A stretch of DNA of 42,690 bases from Candidatus Pacearchaeota archaeon (GTDB lineage Archaea > Nanobdellota > Nanobdellia > Pacearchaeales > GW2011-AR1). The stretch covers positions 1 through 42,690 of the forward strand of contig JAFCDZ010000006.1 of NCBI GenBank assembly GCA_017609405.1, read 5' to 3'. Made by a program: the position numbers and the translations under genes. The notes below the pieces were generated by a model, which saw only the letters and a list, made by a program, of their open reading frames with translations, did no database searches and was not told the DNA's origin. Positions 15,575 to 24,116 of this stretch are shown here, piece by piece. Within the stretch, counting starts at the first letter, position 1; every line of letters begins with the position of its first letter.

Positions 15575-16864
15575 TTATTTAGAAGGCTTTTTTGGAGTAT
15601 TTCTCTTCTGCCTGCTGTTTGATAGAAAATTTTTCTTAATTGCATAGCTTAGAGGATTTTTTATTTTTTCACATAAATTATCTGGAGAACAGACACCAAT
15701 ATTTTGATAAAATTCCCTACAATTTGGTGGGGGGAAAGGTTTTTTTCTAAAAAACCAATTTAACTGAGATTTAATATATCCTTCTTTAAGTTTTGATTTA
15801 TTTCTATCATTCCATTCCCAAACCCTTTTTTCAATTTCTGCCTTATCTAAACCAATTGAACGGAAGAAATTCAAAAGAACAAACAAACCTCTTTTTTTTC
15901 CATCTTCCATACCTTTTAGAATATTTTTAATACAAGGGGGAAATAAAGAATCTGATAGATTCTCAATTTTAATTTCCTGGTGTGAAATCTCTCTTTTTGG
16001 TTCTTCTCTATTTTCCTCGTTGTTCCAATCTAATGCTTGAATTAAGAGTGTTGAAGCTTCTCCTTCTTGAGAATCTGGAATGAAATCTCTTATATTCTCC
16101 TTCTTTATCTTAAAAGGGTCAGCATCTTTTAAATCAAAATTTTCTAATTCCTCTTTTGTTAAAACAATGCTTGATAGAGATGTTTTTTCATGAAGAGAAT
16201 AAGGCATACGAAATAGATGGCGTGGAGACACAAGAACCAAATCAGGAACAACCTCTTTAAAAGCATCATAATCTTTAACATATTTGCTTTTTGTTGATAA
16301 GAGTGTTATTTTTTCTATAACTTTATTCTTAGTCTTTTCGCGAATATAATTCAATAGAATTCTTGGCCACTCTGGGAACATATCAGAAGTATCCATACCA
16401 TTAAGTTCCTTTGGAAAGGATTTCCAAGGAATAATAAGATGAAATCCTTTACTACCGCTAAATTTAATTCCAATATTCTTTACTCCATGATATTCTAAGA
16501 ATTTTATTATTTCAATAGCCATAATCCTGCTATAATCAATATATTTAGAGTCAATATCAATTAGAAAATCCCAACCAATCCTTAACGTGTTATAGTCTCC
16601 TTCACTCATCTCAGAAGAAAGTTCAAGAGGGTCTCTCCAAAGCTCTTCTGAACAATGAAAACTTGTTGCGCCCTTTTTTGCAAGCTCTAATACATCTCTT
16701 GCAAACTGGATAGTATCGGGTCTTTTTCCAAAACCCTCATAATATCTTGGAACAACCTCCCTATTTACAGAGAAATCTGCAATTGCTCTTTGAATTTCTG
16801 GTCTTGAATAATATATCAAAGTAATGCTTCTAATTCTTTGTTCTTTCTTTGATTTTTCATCCAT
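15575..16864 (-). CDS. DNA primase with fused PriS catalytic and PriL iron-sulfur domains
   Basis: A 429-residue single-chain primase that makes RNA/DNA primers for replication. PriS part: catalytic Asp103 and Asp105 in LIDIDS, the nucleotide-binding SGSKGFH (136-142) and PRHLFRMPYSLHEKTSL (214-230). PriL part: the C-terminal ~125 residues carry the four 4Fe-4S cysteines at 311 (PPC), 382 (PNC), 392 (GVC) and 398 (NLC), with RGLFVLLNFFRSIGLD between. Canonical archaea encode PriS and PriL separately; a fused chain is known from Nanoarchaeum equitans and other DPANN. The chain lacks the usual PriL N-terminal domain. It is divergent from PCNA. Confidence 0.93.
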   Translation of the reverse strand: MDEKSKKEQRIRSITLIYYSRPEIQRAIADFSVNREVVPRYYEGFGKRPDTIQFARDVLELAKKGATSFHCSEELWRDPLELSSEMSEGDYNTLRIGWDFLIDIDSKYIDYSRIMAIEIIKFLEYHGVKNIGIKFSGSKGFHLIIPWKSFPKELNGMDTSDMFPEWPRILLNYIREKTKNKVIEKITLLSTKSKYVKDYDAFKEVVPDLVLVSPRHLFRMPYSLHEKTSLSSIVLTKEELENFDLKDADPFKIKKENIRDFIPDSQEGEASTLLIQALDWNNEENREEPKREISHQEIKIENLSDSLFPPCIKNILKGMEDGKKRGLFVLLNFFRSIGLDKAEIEKRVWEWNDRNKSKLKEGYIKSQLNWFFRKKPFPPPNCREFYQNIGVCSPDNLCEKIKNPLSYAIKKNFLSNSRQKRNTPKKPSK

Positions 16865-16956
16865 GTATACCTAAAACAAAAAGGGTTTAATAAATTAAGG
16901 TTATGATTATGAGATAACACCATAATCCTTAAAAACAAAGCAAACATAACTGTTTT
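16865..16956. promoter_or_regulatory. Divergent primase/PCNA promoter region with 7-bp dyad
   Basis: Ninety-two nucleotides separate the two start codons. A PCNA TATA box (CCTTAAAAAC, 16927-16936) lies about 25 nt before the PCNA ATG. A minus-strand AT box near 16885-16895 would serve the primase. Between them lies a perfect inverted repeat, GATTATG (16905-16911) and CATAATC (16921-16927), with a 9-nt spacer. It abuts the PCNA TATA box and could be an operator controlling both replication genes. Confidence 0.6.
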
Positions 16957-17682
16957 ATGAAAGCAAAATTAGACAATCCAAAAATATTATCTAATGCAAT
17001 AGATATAATCTCTGAATTAGTTACTGAAGTAAAAATAGAGATAAATGAATTTGGATTAAGTATTGTAGCAATGGACCCTTCAAGGGCATCTATGGTAAGC
17101 TTTAAAATTCCTGCAAGTTCTTTTTCAATTCTTGAAGCAGATTCAGAATCTTTAGGGGTTAATTTAGATGATTTAAAAAAGATATTGAGAAGAGCCTCAA
17201 ACGCAAGTTCAATTATCCTTGAAAGAATTGAAAATGATTTAAAAATTACAATTGAAGACAAGATATTAAGAGAATTCTCATTAAATTTATTAGATATTGA
17301 AGGAGAAGAAACAAAACCAAGAGATTTGGAATACAGCGCTCATGTAGAGATAAACTCTTCTGATTTAAATGATTCAATTGAAGATTGTGCAATTGTTGCA
17401 GATGCTTGCTCATTTATAATTGAGGATGGAAAATTCATTATTGAAGCAAAAGGTTTGAATTCTGCTCGCTCTGAATTCTCTGGAGATGAAGCAAAAATAG
17501 AAGGAGAAAATTGTAAATCAAGATATGGATTAGAATATCTCCAAAAATTTATGAAAGGCTCAAAAATATCTGATAAAGCTCTATTGAGTTTTGCAAATTC
17601 TCATCCATTAAAAATAGATTTTAAAAACCCCCAAGCAGAATTAAGTTTTCTTCTTGCCCCTCGTGCTGAAGCAGAAGATTAA
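16957..17682 (+). CDS. pcn: PCNA sliding clamp
   Basis: The 241-residue replication clamp, forming a ring that tethers polymerase and other enzymes to DNA. It shows the archaeal PCNA pattern across both halves: DIISELVTEVKIEINEFGLSIVAMDPSRASMVSF (16-49), the VNLDDLKKILRRA helix (70-82), the interdomain region near 115-130, and the C-terminal KIDFKNPQAELSFLLAPR (217-234). Only one PCNA gene is present here, fitting a homotrimer. It starts about 25 nt after its TATA box (leaderless) and is transcribed divergently from primase. Confidence 0.96.
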   Translation: MKAKLDNPKILSNAIDIISELVTEVKIEINEFGLSIVAMDPSRASMVSFKIPASSFSILEADSESLGVNLDDLKKILRRASNASSIILERIENDLKITIEDKILREFSLNLLDIEGEETKPRDLEYSAHVEINSSDLNDSIEDCAIVADACSFIIEDGKFIIEAKGLNSARSEFSGDEAKIEGENCKSRYGLEYLQKFMKGSKISDKALLSFANSHPLKIDFKNPQAELSFLLAPRAEAED

Positions 17683-17707
17683 AAAACTCAAAAAACATCT
17701 TTAAGAT

Positions 17708-18490
17708 ATGAATAAAAAAAGAGGGCAAGCAAGTTTATTTGTTCTTGGAGGGATTATTTTAGTTGGTTTAATAATTTTATTTCTAATCTCAAGAAACATA
17801 GAGATAAAACAAACTCCAAAAATACAAGGAAAAGATATACATTCAAAACTTCAGTATTGTATTGAACCAAAACTAAAAGAGATAATAAAAACAATAGGAG
17901 AACGAGGAGGTTCTGTAAATCCTGAATTATATATAAAATTTCAATTTGAGGAGGAAAAAGAACCGCACAATATAAGTTTTTTATGTTATAATAATCTATA
18001 TTACTATCCATGCATAAACCAAAACCCTCTTTTAATAGAGCATGTAAAAAATGAAATAAAAAAAGAAGTAGAACCTGTTGTCAGAGAGTGTTTTGAAAAA
18101 ATAAAAGAGGATTATGAAAAAAAAGGTTATTCTTATTCAGGAAATAAAAATATTACCCTTTCTATAAATTTAAGTGAGGGAAAAGTAATCTTAGATATAA
18201 AAAATAATATCTTGTTAAAAAGAGAGAACAAGACAATTGAAAAAAAAGAGTTTAGGTTGTTTTTTGATGATTATATTTATGATTTAATGATTTTAGCACA
18301 AGAGATTGTTAATCAAGAAGCTGACTATTGTGATTCTTATTATGCTGAGCTCTCAATATTAAACCCTCAAATAGACATATCAAAATTTAGAACTAGTGAT
18401 TTAAATATAATCTATACCTTAAGATATATTAAAAATAATGAAACTTTCAGATTTGCTGTAAGGGGGTGTGTTATACCGCCAGGAATATGA
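17708..18490 (+). CDS. Pilin-like protein with class III signal peptide, cassette copy 1
   Basis: A 260-residue membrane protein with an archaeal type IV pilin-like N-terminus: basic KKRGQ then a ~20-residue hydrophobic helix (ASLFVLGGIILVGLIILFLI). The extracytoplasmic part has paired cysteines and GGSVNPELYIKF (about 63-74). It ends in FAVRGCVIPPGI. It is a clear paralogue of the protein at 23336-24115, which shares the N-terminus, the GGSxNPExY motif and the PPG ending. The stop overlaps the start of the giant Cys-rich gene by ATGA, so they are coupled. Likely a minor pilin or tip-associated subunit processed by a PibD/FlaK-type peptidase. Confidence 0.8.
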   Translation: MNKKRGQASLFVLGGIILVGLIILFLISRNIEIKQTPKIQGKDIHSKLQYCIEPKLKEIIKTIGERGGSVNPELYIKFQFEEEKEPHNISFLCYNNLYYYPCINQNPLLIEHVKNEIKKEVEPVVRECFEKIKEDYEKKGYSYSGNKNITLSINLSEGKVILDIKNNILLKRENKTIEKKEFRLFFDDYIYDLMILAQEIVNQEADYCDSYYAELSILNPQIDISKFRTSDLNIIYTLRYIKNNETFRFAVRGCVIPPGI

Positions 18491-21400
18491 AAATAAAAAG
18501 CTTTTTTGTGTTTTTGGAGGTTTTTCTAATATTAAGTTTTAGTATTTCTACAAGTTACCTAATTGGACAATCTTTTCCACAAACAAGAACAGATTCTTTT
18601 AATGATGTAAGATGGATTTTGGAAAATTTAGGAGAATTCTTGAAAATAAAACAAATTAGCAGTGTTTCTGCATATGAGAATATTTGGAAATGTTGTCCTG
18701 AGACAAAATATGGCGCAAGATGTGTGGATATACCTGAATCTGCAAGAGATTCTTGTAAAATAAATTTATTAGATGTTTCTTGTAAAGAAAGTGATATTTG
18801 TGCGATTGGTTGTTGTATTGACCCTTTTGAAAAAACATGTACATCAAGAGCAACAAAACAGCAGTGTTTATTAAACGGAGGAATTTGGAAGCCAGAAGAA
18901 AATTGCAGAATTCCAGAATGTAAAAAAGGTTGTTGTGTTTTAGGAAATGATGTAGAGTTCACAACAAAACAAAGGTGTGAGAAACTATCTGAAGAAAAAG
19001 GTTTTATCTTTGATTTCAGAGCATATCAAACAGAAGATATGTGTCTTTTTTTAAAGAATAATTTAACAGAAGGGGCTTGTATACTAAATGGTGCTTGTAG
19101 ATTAGAAACAAAAACAGAATGTATTGGAAAAAACGGTACATTTTATGAAAACATGCTCTGCTCTAATCCTTCTTTGAATACATCTTGTAAAAAGCAGGCA
19201 TATATTGGATGTGTTGAAGGTAAAGATGAAATATATTGGTTTGATTCTTGTGGAAATAGAGAGAATATCTATTCTGCAGATAAAAATTTGAGCTGGAACA
19301 ATGGATATTTGCTTTCAAAATACAAGAGTTGTAATATCTTATCAAATAATGCTGGTTCAGAAAACTGTGGAAATTGCGATTCATTAAGAGGAAGTATTTG
19401 CTCAAAAACATCTCCTGATGAGAAACATGTTAAAGATGGGAATTATATTTGTAAAAGCTTAAAGTGTATTGATGAAAATGGAAAAGAAAGAGAAAATGGA
19501 GAGAGTTGGTGCGTCTATGATGGATATATTGGAGATGGAAAAGATGTTGTAGGCTCAAGACACTGGAGAAGAATTTGTGTGAATGGCCATATAAAGACAG
19601 AACCTTGTGCAGATTACCGAGGGCAGATTTGCGCCCAGTCAATTATAAAAAATAACCAAACAGGTAAAGAATTCTCACAAGCAAGGTGTGTTTCAAATGA
19701 AGCAATAAAGTGCCTGGCATATAATGAAAATATGGAAACAATGCCTGGAAAATGTCTCAATAACTCTCATTGTATTTTAAAGGAAATAAAAGTAAGTGAT
19801 GGATTTAAATTCAAATTATGCACTTCAAAATATCCAAGGGGTTTTGACCTAACTGGAAAAAGAAGAGATAAAGATAGAGGTATTTGTAGTTTAGCAAATC
19901 AAAAATGTATAGTAGTTTATCAAAAAAAATTAAGTGGTTGGAAATGTATACAGAATTGTGAATGTGAAACAAAAAAATTCTTTGAGCAAATGAATGATTT
20001 ATGTATCTCTCTTGGTGATTGTGGTAGCTATGTAAATATTCTTGGAGAAGGAAGTAATAATGTTGTTGTAACAAATTCTCCTAAAGGCTCGTGGGAAGAA
20101 TATAAAAAATATGCAACACCTGTTCCAGGACAATATGTCTCTTTTAAGAACTTGACTGAGTTTCTCAACTTATATGGTTTAAGGCTTTCAAAACCTTCTG
20201 GTCCTGAGGGCCTTCCCCCTCCTGCTTTGACTGGAGCAATAAAGACTATTGGAGAGATTTCAGGAGGTGTTGTAAGTTTAATGGCTGGTTTATCCTTTGG
20301 TGGGGAGTTTTTATCTGCTCTTGAAGGAGGGGCAAGTTTATTTAGCGCTATATCTAAAGGATTTGTAGAAGGAATGAATCTTGTTCATAATGTTCCTGCT
20401 TGGGGAATATTTGGAACAACAGGTTTAATGCTTGCTGTTGCTTCATTATCAAATATGATTTTTAAATTGCAAGGAGATGCTGCAACAGTAGTAAATGCAG
20501 TGGCATTAACTTTATCTCTCTACTCAATAAGTGCAGGAATTGCTAACACATATTTTGGAGCAAGTTGGGCAGTGTTAAACCCCTTTCTTGGAGCAGCAAT
20601 AATTCTTGCTTTTGCACTAACAATGAAAATGCTTGGTGTTGGGGAAACAAAAAAAATAATTGTAAAATTTGAGTGTCATCCTTGGGAGGCTCCTGTTGGG
20701 GGAGATAATTGTGAAAAATGTAATGAAGACCCTCTGAAACCTTGTTCAGAATATAGGTGCACCTCTCTCGGACAAGCATGCGGGTTAATTAATCCTTATA
20801 AAGAAAATCCAGAATGTAAGAAAGTATTTCCAGATGATGGAAAACCACCTCTTGTTAATTTTAGTGTCATGAGAGGATACTTAATCAACAAAAACAGTAG
20901 TTATGAATATATAATAAACAAAGAAGATGGCAGTTGTATACCTGAATTTACTCCAATAATTATTAATTTAACAACAAATAAATTTTCACAATGTAAATGG
21001 GATTTCAAAAGAAAAGAAAATTCTGAGGATATGGATTATTATGTTTCTGGAGATAATGGTTTCTTGAAAAACCACATAATAACATTATTCGCGCCAAGTT
21101 TGGAAAGTGTAAATGTATATAACATTTCTGGAAATTTCATAGATAAACAAGGAAGAACTCAAATTTTCATAAGATGTCAAGACAGATATGGAAATTATAA
21201 TATCAAAGAATATTCTTTAAGATATTGTGTGAGAAACGGCCCTGACTCAACCCCTCCGATTTTATTTAAAACTTCCCCAGAGAATAACACAATCCTTCCA
21301 ACCAATAAAGAAGAAATTAATCTTTCTATATGGTTAAATGAACCTGCGGAGTGTAAATTTAGTTCAAGAGATAAAAATTATTCAGAAATGGAAGGTCTAA

Positions 21401-22137
21401 TGAATTGTTCAACAGGATTAGAAATGTTAGATGAATTTGGCTGGAGGTGTTCTGCAAAATTAAGCACACCTGAAAAAGAGAACAAATTTTATATTAGATG
21501 CAGAGACAAACCATGGTTAGGAGAGAATAGCACAAGAAACATAAACCAACAACCTTTTGTTTATGTTATAAGAAAAACTGAAAATCCTCTAAAAATTGAT
21601 TATATTAGTTTATCAGATAATAGTACAATAACTCTTGGACCTGAAAAAGAGCCAATTGATTTAGAAGTAAGGACAAAAGGAGGAATAAATAATGGAGAAT
21701 CTGTTTGTTTATACGGATTTAAAAAAGATGGTGAATCAATATTAATGTCTGGAGAAATAAATCATCATGCAAGAGTTTCATTCCCTTTTGAAACAAAGTA
21801 TATTATTTACATAAAGTGTGTAGATAGTGTCGGAAATATTGCAAAAGAAAATAGGGCAGTTCATATTAAAATTGACTCAAAACCTCCTGAAATTATTAGG
21901 ATATTCAAAGAAGGAGCAAACATAAAATTCCAAACAAATGAACCTGCAAAATGTTATGTAAATGAAAAATATTGCTATTTTGATTTATCAAAAACAAAAC
22001 CCTTATCTGAATTTTTCCTAAAAACACATTATATTGAGTTTGATAATAAAAAGACATATTACATTAAGTGTAAAGATGCTTTTGAAAATGAAAATCCTTC
22101 GTGCGCTGTAATAATAAATCCTGAAGAGCTTGAATAA
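18487..22137 (+). CDS. Giant Cys-rich surface protein, cassette copy 1
   Basis: A 1216-residue exported protein; the ATG at 18487 overlapping the preceding stop is preferred over an upstream GTG. Order: N-terminal signal or anchor helix (about 8-28); Cys-rich region to about residue 515 with repeated GCC and CC motifs typical of disulfide-knotted modules; a Gly/Ala-rich hydrophobic region with several membrane helices (about 583-717); then Ig-like domains to the end, each containing an NEPAxC-type motif (near 951 and 1155). It is the single-chain counterpart of the two proteins at 24117-27709. Probably a large surface or pilus-associated structural protein; no enzyme motif is visible. Confidence 0.78.
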   Translation: MKIKSFFVFLEVFLILSFSISTSYLIGQSFPQTRTDSFNDVRWILENLGEFLKIKQISSVSAYENIWKCCPETKYGARCVDIPESARDSCKINLLDVSCKESDICAIGCCIDPFEKTCTSRATKQQCLLNGGIWKPEENCRIPECKKGCCVLGNDVEFTTKQRCEKLSEEKGFIFDFRAYQTEDMCLFLKNNLTEGACILNGACRLETKTECIGKNGTFYENMLCSNPSLNTSCKKQAYIGCVEGKDEIYWFDSCGNRENIYSADKNLSWNNGYLLSKYKSCNILSNNAGSENCGNCDSLRGSICSKTSPDEKHVKDGNYICKSLKCIDENGKERENGESWCVYDGYIGDGKDVVGSRHWRRICVNGHIKTEPCADYRGQICAQSIIKNNQTGKEFSQARCVSNEAIKCLAYNENMETMPGKCLNNSHCILKEIKVSDGFKFKLCTSKYPRGFDLTGKRRDKDRGICSLANQKCIVVYQKKLSGWKCIQNCECETKKFFEQMNDLCISLGDCGSYVNILGEGSNNVVVTNSPKGSWEEYKKYATPVPGQYVSFKNLTEFLNLYGLRLSKPSGPEGLPPPALTGAIKTIGEISGGVVSLMAGLSFGGEFLSALEGGASLFSAISKGFVEGMNLVHNVPAWGIFGTTGLMLAVASLSNMIFKLQGDAATVVNAVALTLSLYSISAGIANTYFGASWAVLNPFLGAAIILAFALTMKMLGVGETKKIIVKFECHPWEAPVGGDNCEKCNEDPLKPCSEYRCTSLGQACGLINPYKENPECKKVFPDDGKPPLVNFSVMRGYLINKNSSYEYIINKEDGSCIPEFTPIIINLTTNKFSQCKWDFKRKENSEDMDYYVSGDNGFLKNHIITLFAPSLESVNVYNISGNFIDKQGRTQIFIRCQDRYGNYNIKEYSLRYCVRNGPDSTPPILFKTSPENNTILPTNKEEINLSIWLNEPAECKFSSRDKNYSEMEGLMNCSTGLEMLDEFGWRCSAKLSTPEKENKFYIRCRDKPWLGENSTRNINQQPFVYVIRKTENPLKIDYISLSDNSTITLGPEKEPIDLEVRTKGGINNGESVCLYGFKKDGESILMSGEINHHARVSFPFETKYIIYIKCVDSVGNIAKENRAVHIKIDSKPPEIIRIFKEGANIKFQTNEPAKCYVNEKYCYFDLSKTKPLSEFFLKTHYIEFDNKKTYYIKCKDAFENENPSCAVIINPEELE

Positions 22138-22190
22138 AATATCTTCAAAAATACAACAAAATATATAAATTTTTGAAAAGTTTTATTAGA

Positions 22191-23291
22191 ATGAGTCTTC
22201 AGAATAAGATTCTTAAGATTAGTAGAAGAATTATTCCAACATTAGCTCTTGGATGTTCTTTAGGATTCCTAAACGGATGCGCTTCTGATGATGCTGATTT
22301 GCTTTTGATGACTATGGGTGCAATGGCTCCGTTTAATGAAAATCTCTCTCCACTTGAACAAGCATTATGGTCGGGAATTGGGCAAGCAGCAAAAGCAGAT
22401 TATGAGAGACAAGCAAGAATAGATGCTGCAAAAGTTGGAAAAACAGAAGTAAATGTTAATATTAACAGAGAATCAAAAGATAGCCAAACCAGTGGAGAGT
22501 ATGTAACAGAACAAAGAACTTCAAGAACAATCTTTGTATTCACACATAATCAAACATTCAATGATGATAATGAAAATGGGGTGATTGAATTCAATGAGCT
22601 ACGTGGAAAAAATAAAAAAGAATATTTAATTGGCCTTGAAGGATTTGGAATTGGATTTAGAGATATTGATTCCCCGGGAATAGGAAGAGTAGAAATGTAC
22701 AATGGGTATGGTGATTTAATTTGGAATGAAACATTCCAATATAAAAGAGGTCAAAAAGTTTTTCTAATTGGTATGGATGAAGACCAAACAGGATTTATAG
22801 ATAAAACAAAAAGATTAGAGGGAGAGCATCTTCTAAGAATTTTTTCAAGGAGAATTAATAGTAGGAAAGATGAACTTGTAAGGGAATTAAGAGTGAAATT
22901 TAGGGATTTTAGAGGAAAGTTATTGGTTTTTAGTGATTATGTTGGTAATCTAAAAAAGGAGGGCTTTATACTTGAAAAATTTAAAGGTGTTGGAAAAAGG
23001 TCTTTTAATTTGGAAAAAGAATCTATATGTATAATTTGGGGAAAAAGAAATGCTTTAGATCGAGTTAGAGTAGAGATTATCTCTCCAGAAGGTAAAAAAA
23101 TTGCTGATAGATATGCTGGAGATGTATATTGCTGGGGATATTTTCCTAATAAAAAAGAATCTCCAGACACTTTTTTGAGAGGATTGATAAGATGTGGTTC
23201 TGGAACATATCATATAAGAGTTGTTGATAGAAAAGGATATGTCTTAGAAGATACACCTTTAGAAATAACAGCCCCTCCATTAAGGAAGTAA
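22191..23291 (+). CDS. Predicted lipoprotein, unknown function
   Basis: A 366-residue exported protein. I chose the ATG at 22191 rather than the upstream TTG. The N-terminus has basic residues, a hydrophobic core and a lipobox ending in LNGC (Cys30), the style of a lipid-anchored protein. The mature protein has an Asp/Asn-rich acidic segment (FNDDNENGVIEFNELRG, about 117-133) resembling an EF-hand or dockerin-like calcium loop, then beta-rich domains. A second acidic loop (GMDEDQTGFID, about 198-208) repeats the theme. It lies between the two copies of the pilin/giant cassette and may be an extracellular partner. Function unknown. Confidence 0.68.
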   Translation: MSLQNKILKISRRIIPTLALGCSLGFLNGCASDDADLLLMTMGAMAPFNENLSPLEQALWSGIGQAAKADYERQARIDAAKVGKTEVNVNINRESKDSQTSGEYVTEQRTSRTIFVFTHNQTFNDDNENGVIEFNELRGKNKKEYLIGLEGFGIGFRDIDSPGIGRVEMYNGYGDLIWNETFQYKRGQKVFLIGMDEDQTGFIDKTKRLEGEHLLRIFSRRINSRKDELVRELRVKFRDFRGKLLVFSDYVGNLKKEGFILEKFKGVGKRSFNLEKESICIIWGKRNALDRVRVEIISPEGKKIADRYAGDVYCWGYFPNKKESPDTFLRGLIRCGSGTYHIRVVDRKGYVLEDTPLEITAPPLRK

Positions 23292-23335
23292 AAATAATAA
23301 AAAAGATTTATAAATAAGGGATTCATTTAGAGAAT

Positions 23336-24115
23336 ATGGTTATTGGGAAAAAAAGAGGTCAAATAACTTTATTTGTGATAATTGCTTTAATCATTATTGG
23401 ACTTGCTATTTTATTCTATTTATTTTATCCAAAGATAAAATCTTTTGCTGGATTTTCTTCTGAAAACCCTTCAGACATCTTAGACAGGTGTATTAGAGAG
23501 GATTTAGAAAAGGCAATAGAAAAAGTTTCTTTACAAGGAGGTTCATTAAATCCAGAGCATTACTATTTATTTAATGGGAGTAAACTTGATTACTTATGTT
23601 ATAGTTCTGAATATTATAAAACATGTGTTGTTCAGAAACCACTTCTTCTAAGAGAGGTTGAAAAAGAATTAAAAAAAGCTCTTGATAAAAAAGCAAGACA
23701 ATGTGTTAGTGAATTAAAAGAAAAATACACAAAAAAAGGATATTCTGTAAAAATAGAGAACGAAAGTTTTAACTTGTTAATCTATCCTGGAAAAATTATT
23801 TTGAGTTTTGGTGATAAACTCACTTTGAAGAAAAACGAAGAAACAAAAAGGTATAATAAAATAGATGTTATAATAAACAATAATCTTTATGAACTTTTAG
23901 ATGTTGCTACTGATATAATTAAATGGGAAACTCAGCTTGGAGATTCAGAATCAACTTATGAAATGTCAAAATACAGAGGAATAAAAGTAGAAAAGAAAAA
24001 ACAAGAGGATGGGACAACAGTATACATACTCACCCATAGGGAGAGTGGAGATAAATTCCAATTTGCAAGCAGAAGTTTAGCATGGCCTCCTGGATATGGG
24101 GCGACATTATATTAA
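23336..24115 (+). CDS. Pilin-like protein with class III signal peptide, cassette copy 2
   Basis: A 259-residue paralogue of the protein at 17708-18490. N-terminus GKKRGQITLF followed by a hydrophobic helix; shared cysteine positions; GGSLNPEHYYLF; ending in FQFASRSLAWPPGYG. A TATA box (GATTTATAAATAAGG, near 23305-23320) precedes the ATG, suggesting a promoter for copy 2. The next gene starts 1 nt after the stop. Probably a pilin-type subunit paired with the Cys-rich proteins that follow. Confidence 0.8.
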   Translation: MVIGKKRGQITLFVIIALIIIGLAILFYLFYPKIKSFAGFSSENPSDILDRCIREDLEKAIEKVSLQGGSLNPEHYYLFNGSKLDYLCYSSEYYKTCVVQKPLLLREVEKELKKALDKKARQCVSELKEKYTKKGYSVKIENESFNLLIYPGKIILSFGDKLTLKKNEETKRYNKIDVIINNNLYELLDVATDIIKWETQLGDSESTYEMSKYRGIKVEKKKQEDGTTVYILTHRESGDKFQFASRSLAWPPGYGATLY

Positions 24116-24116
24116 A

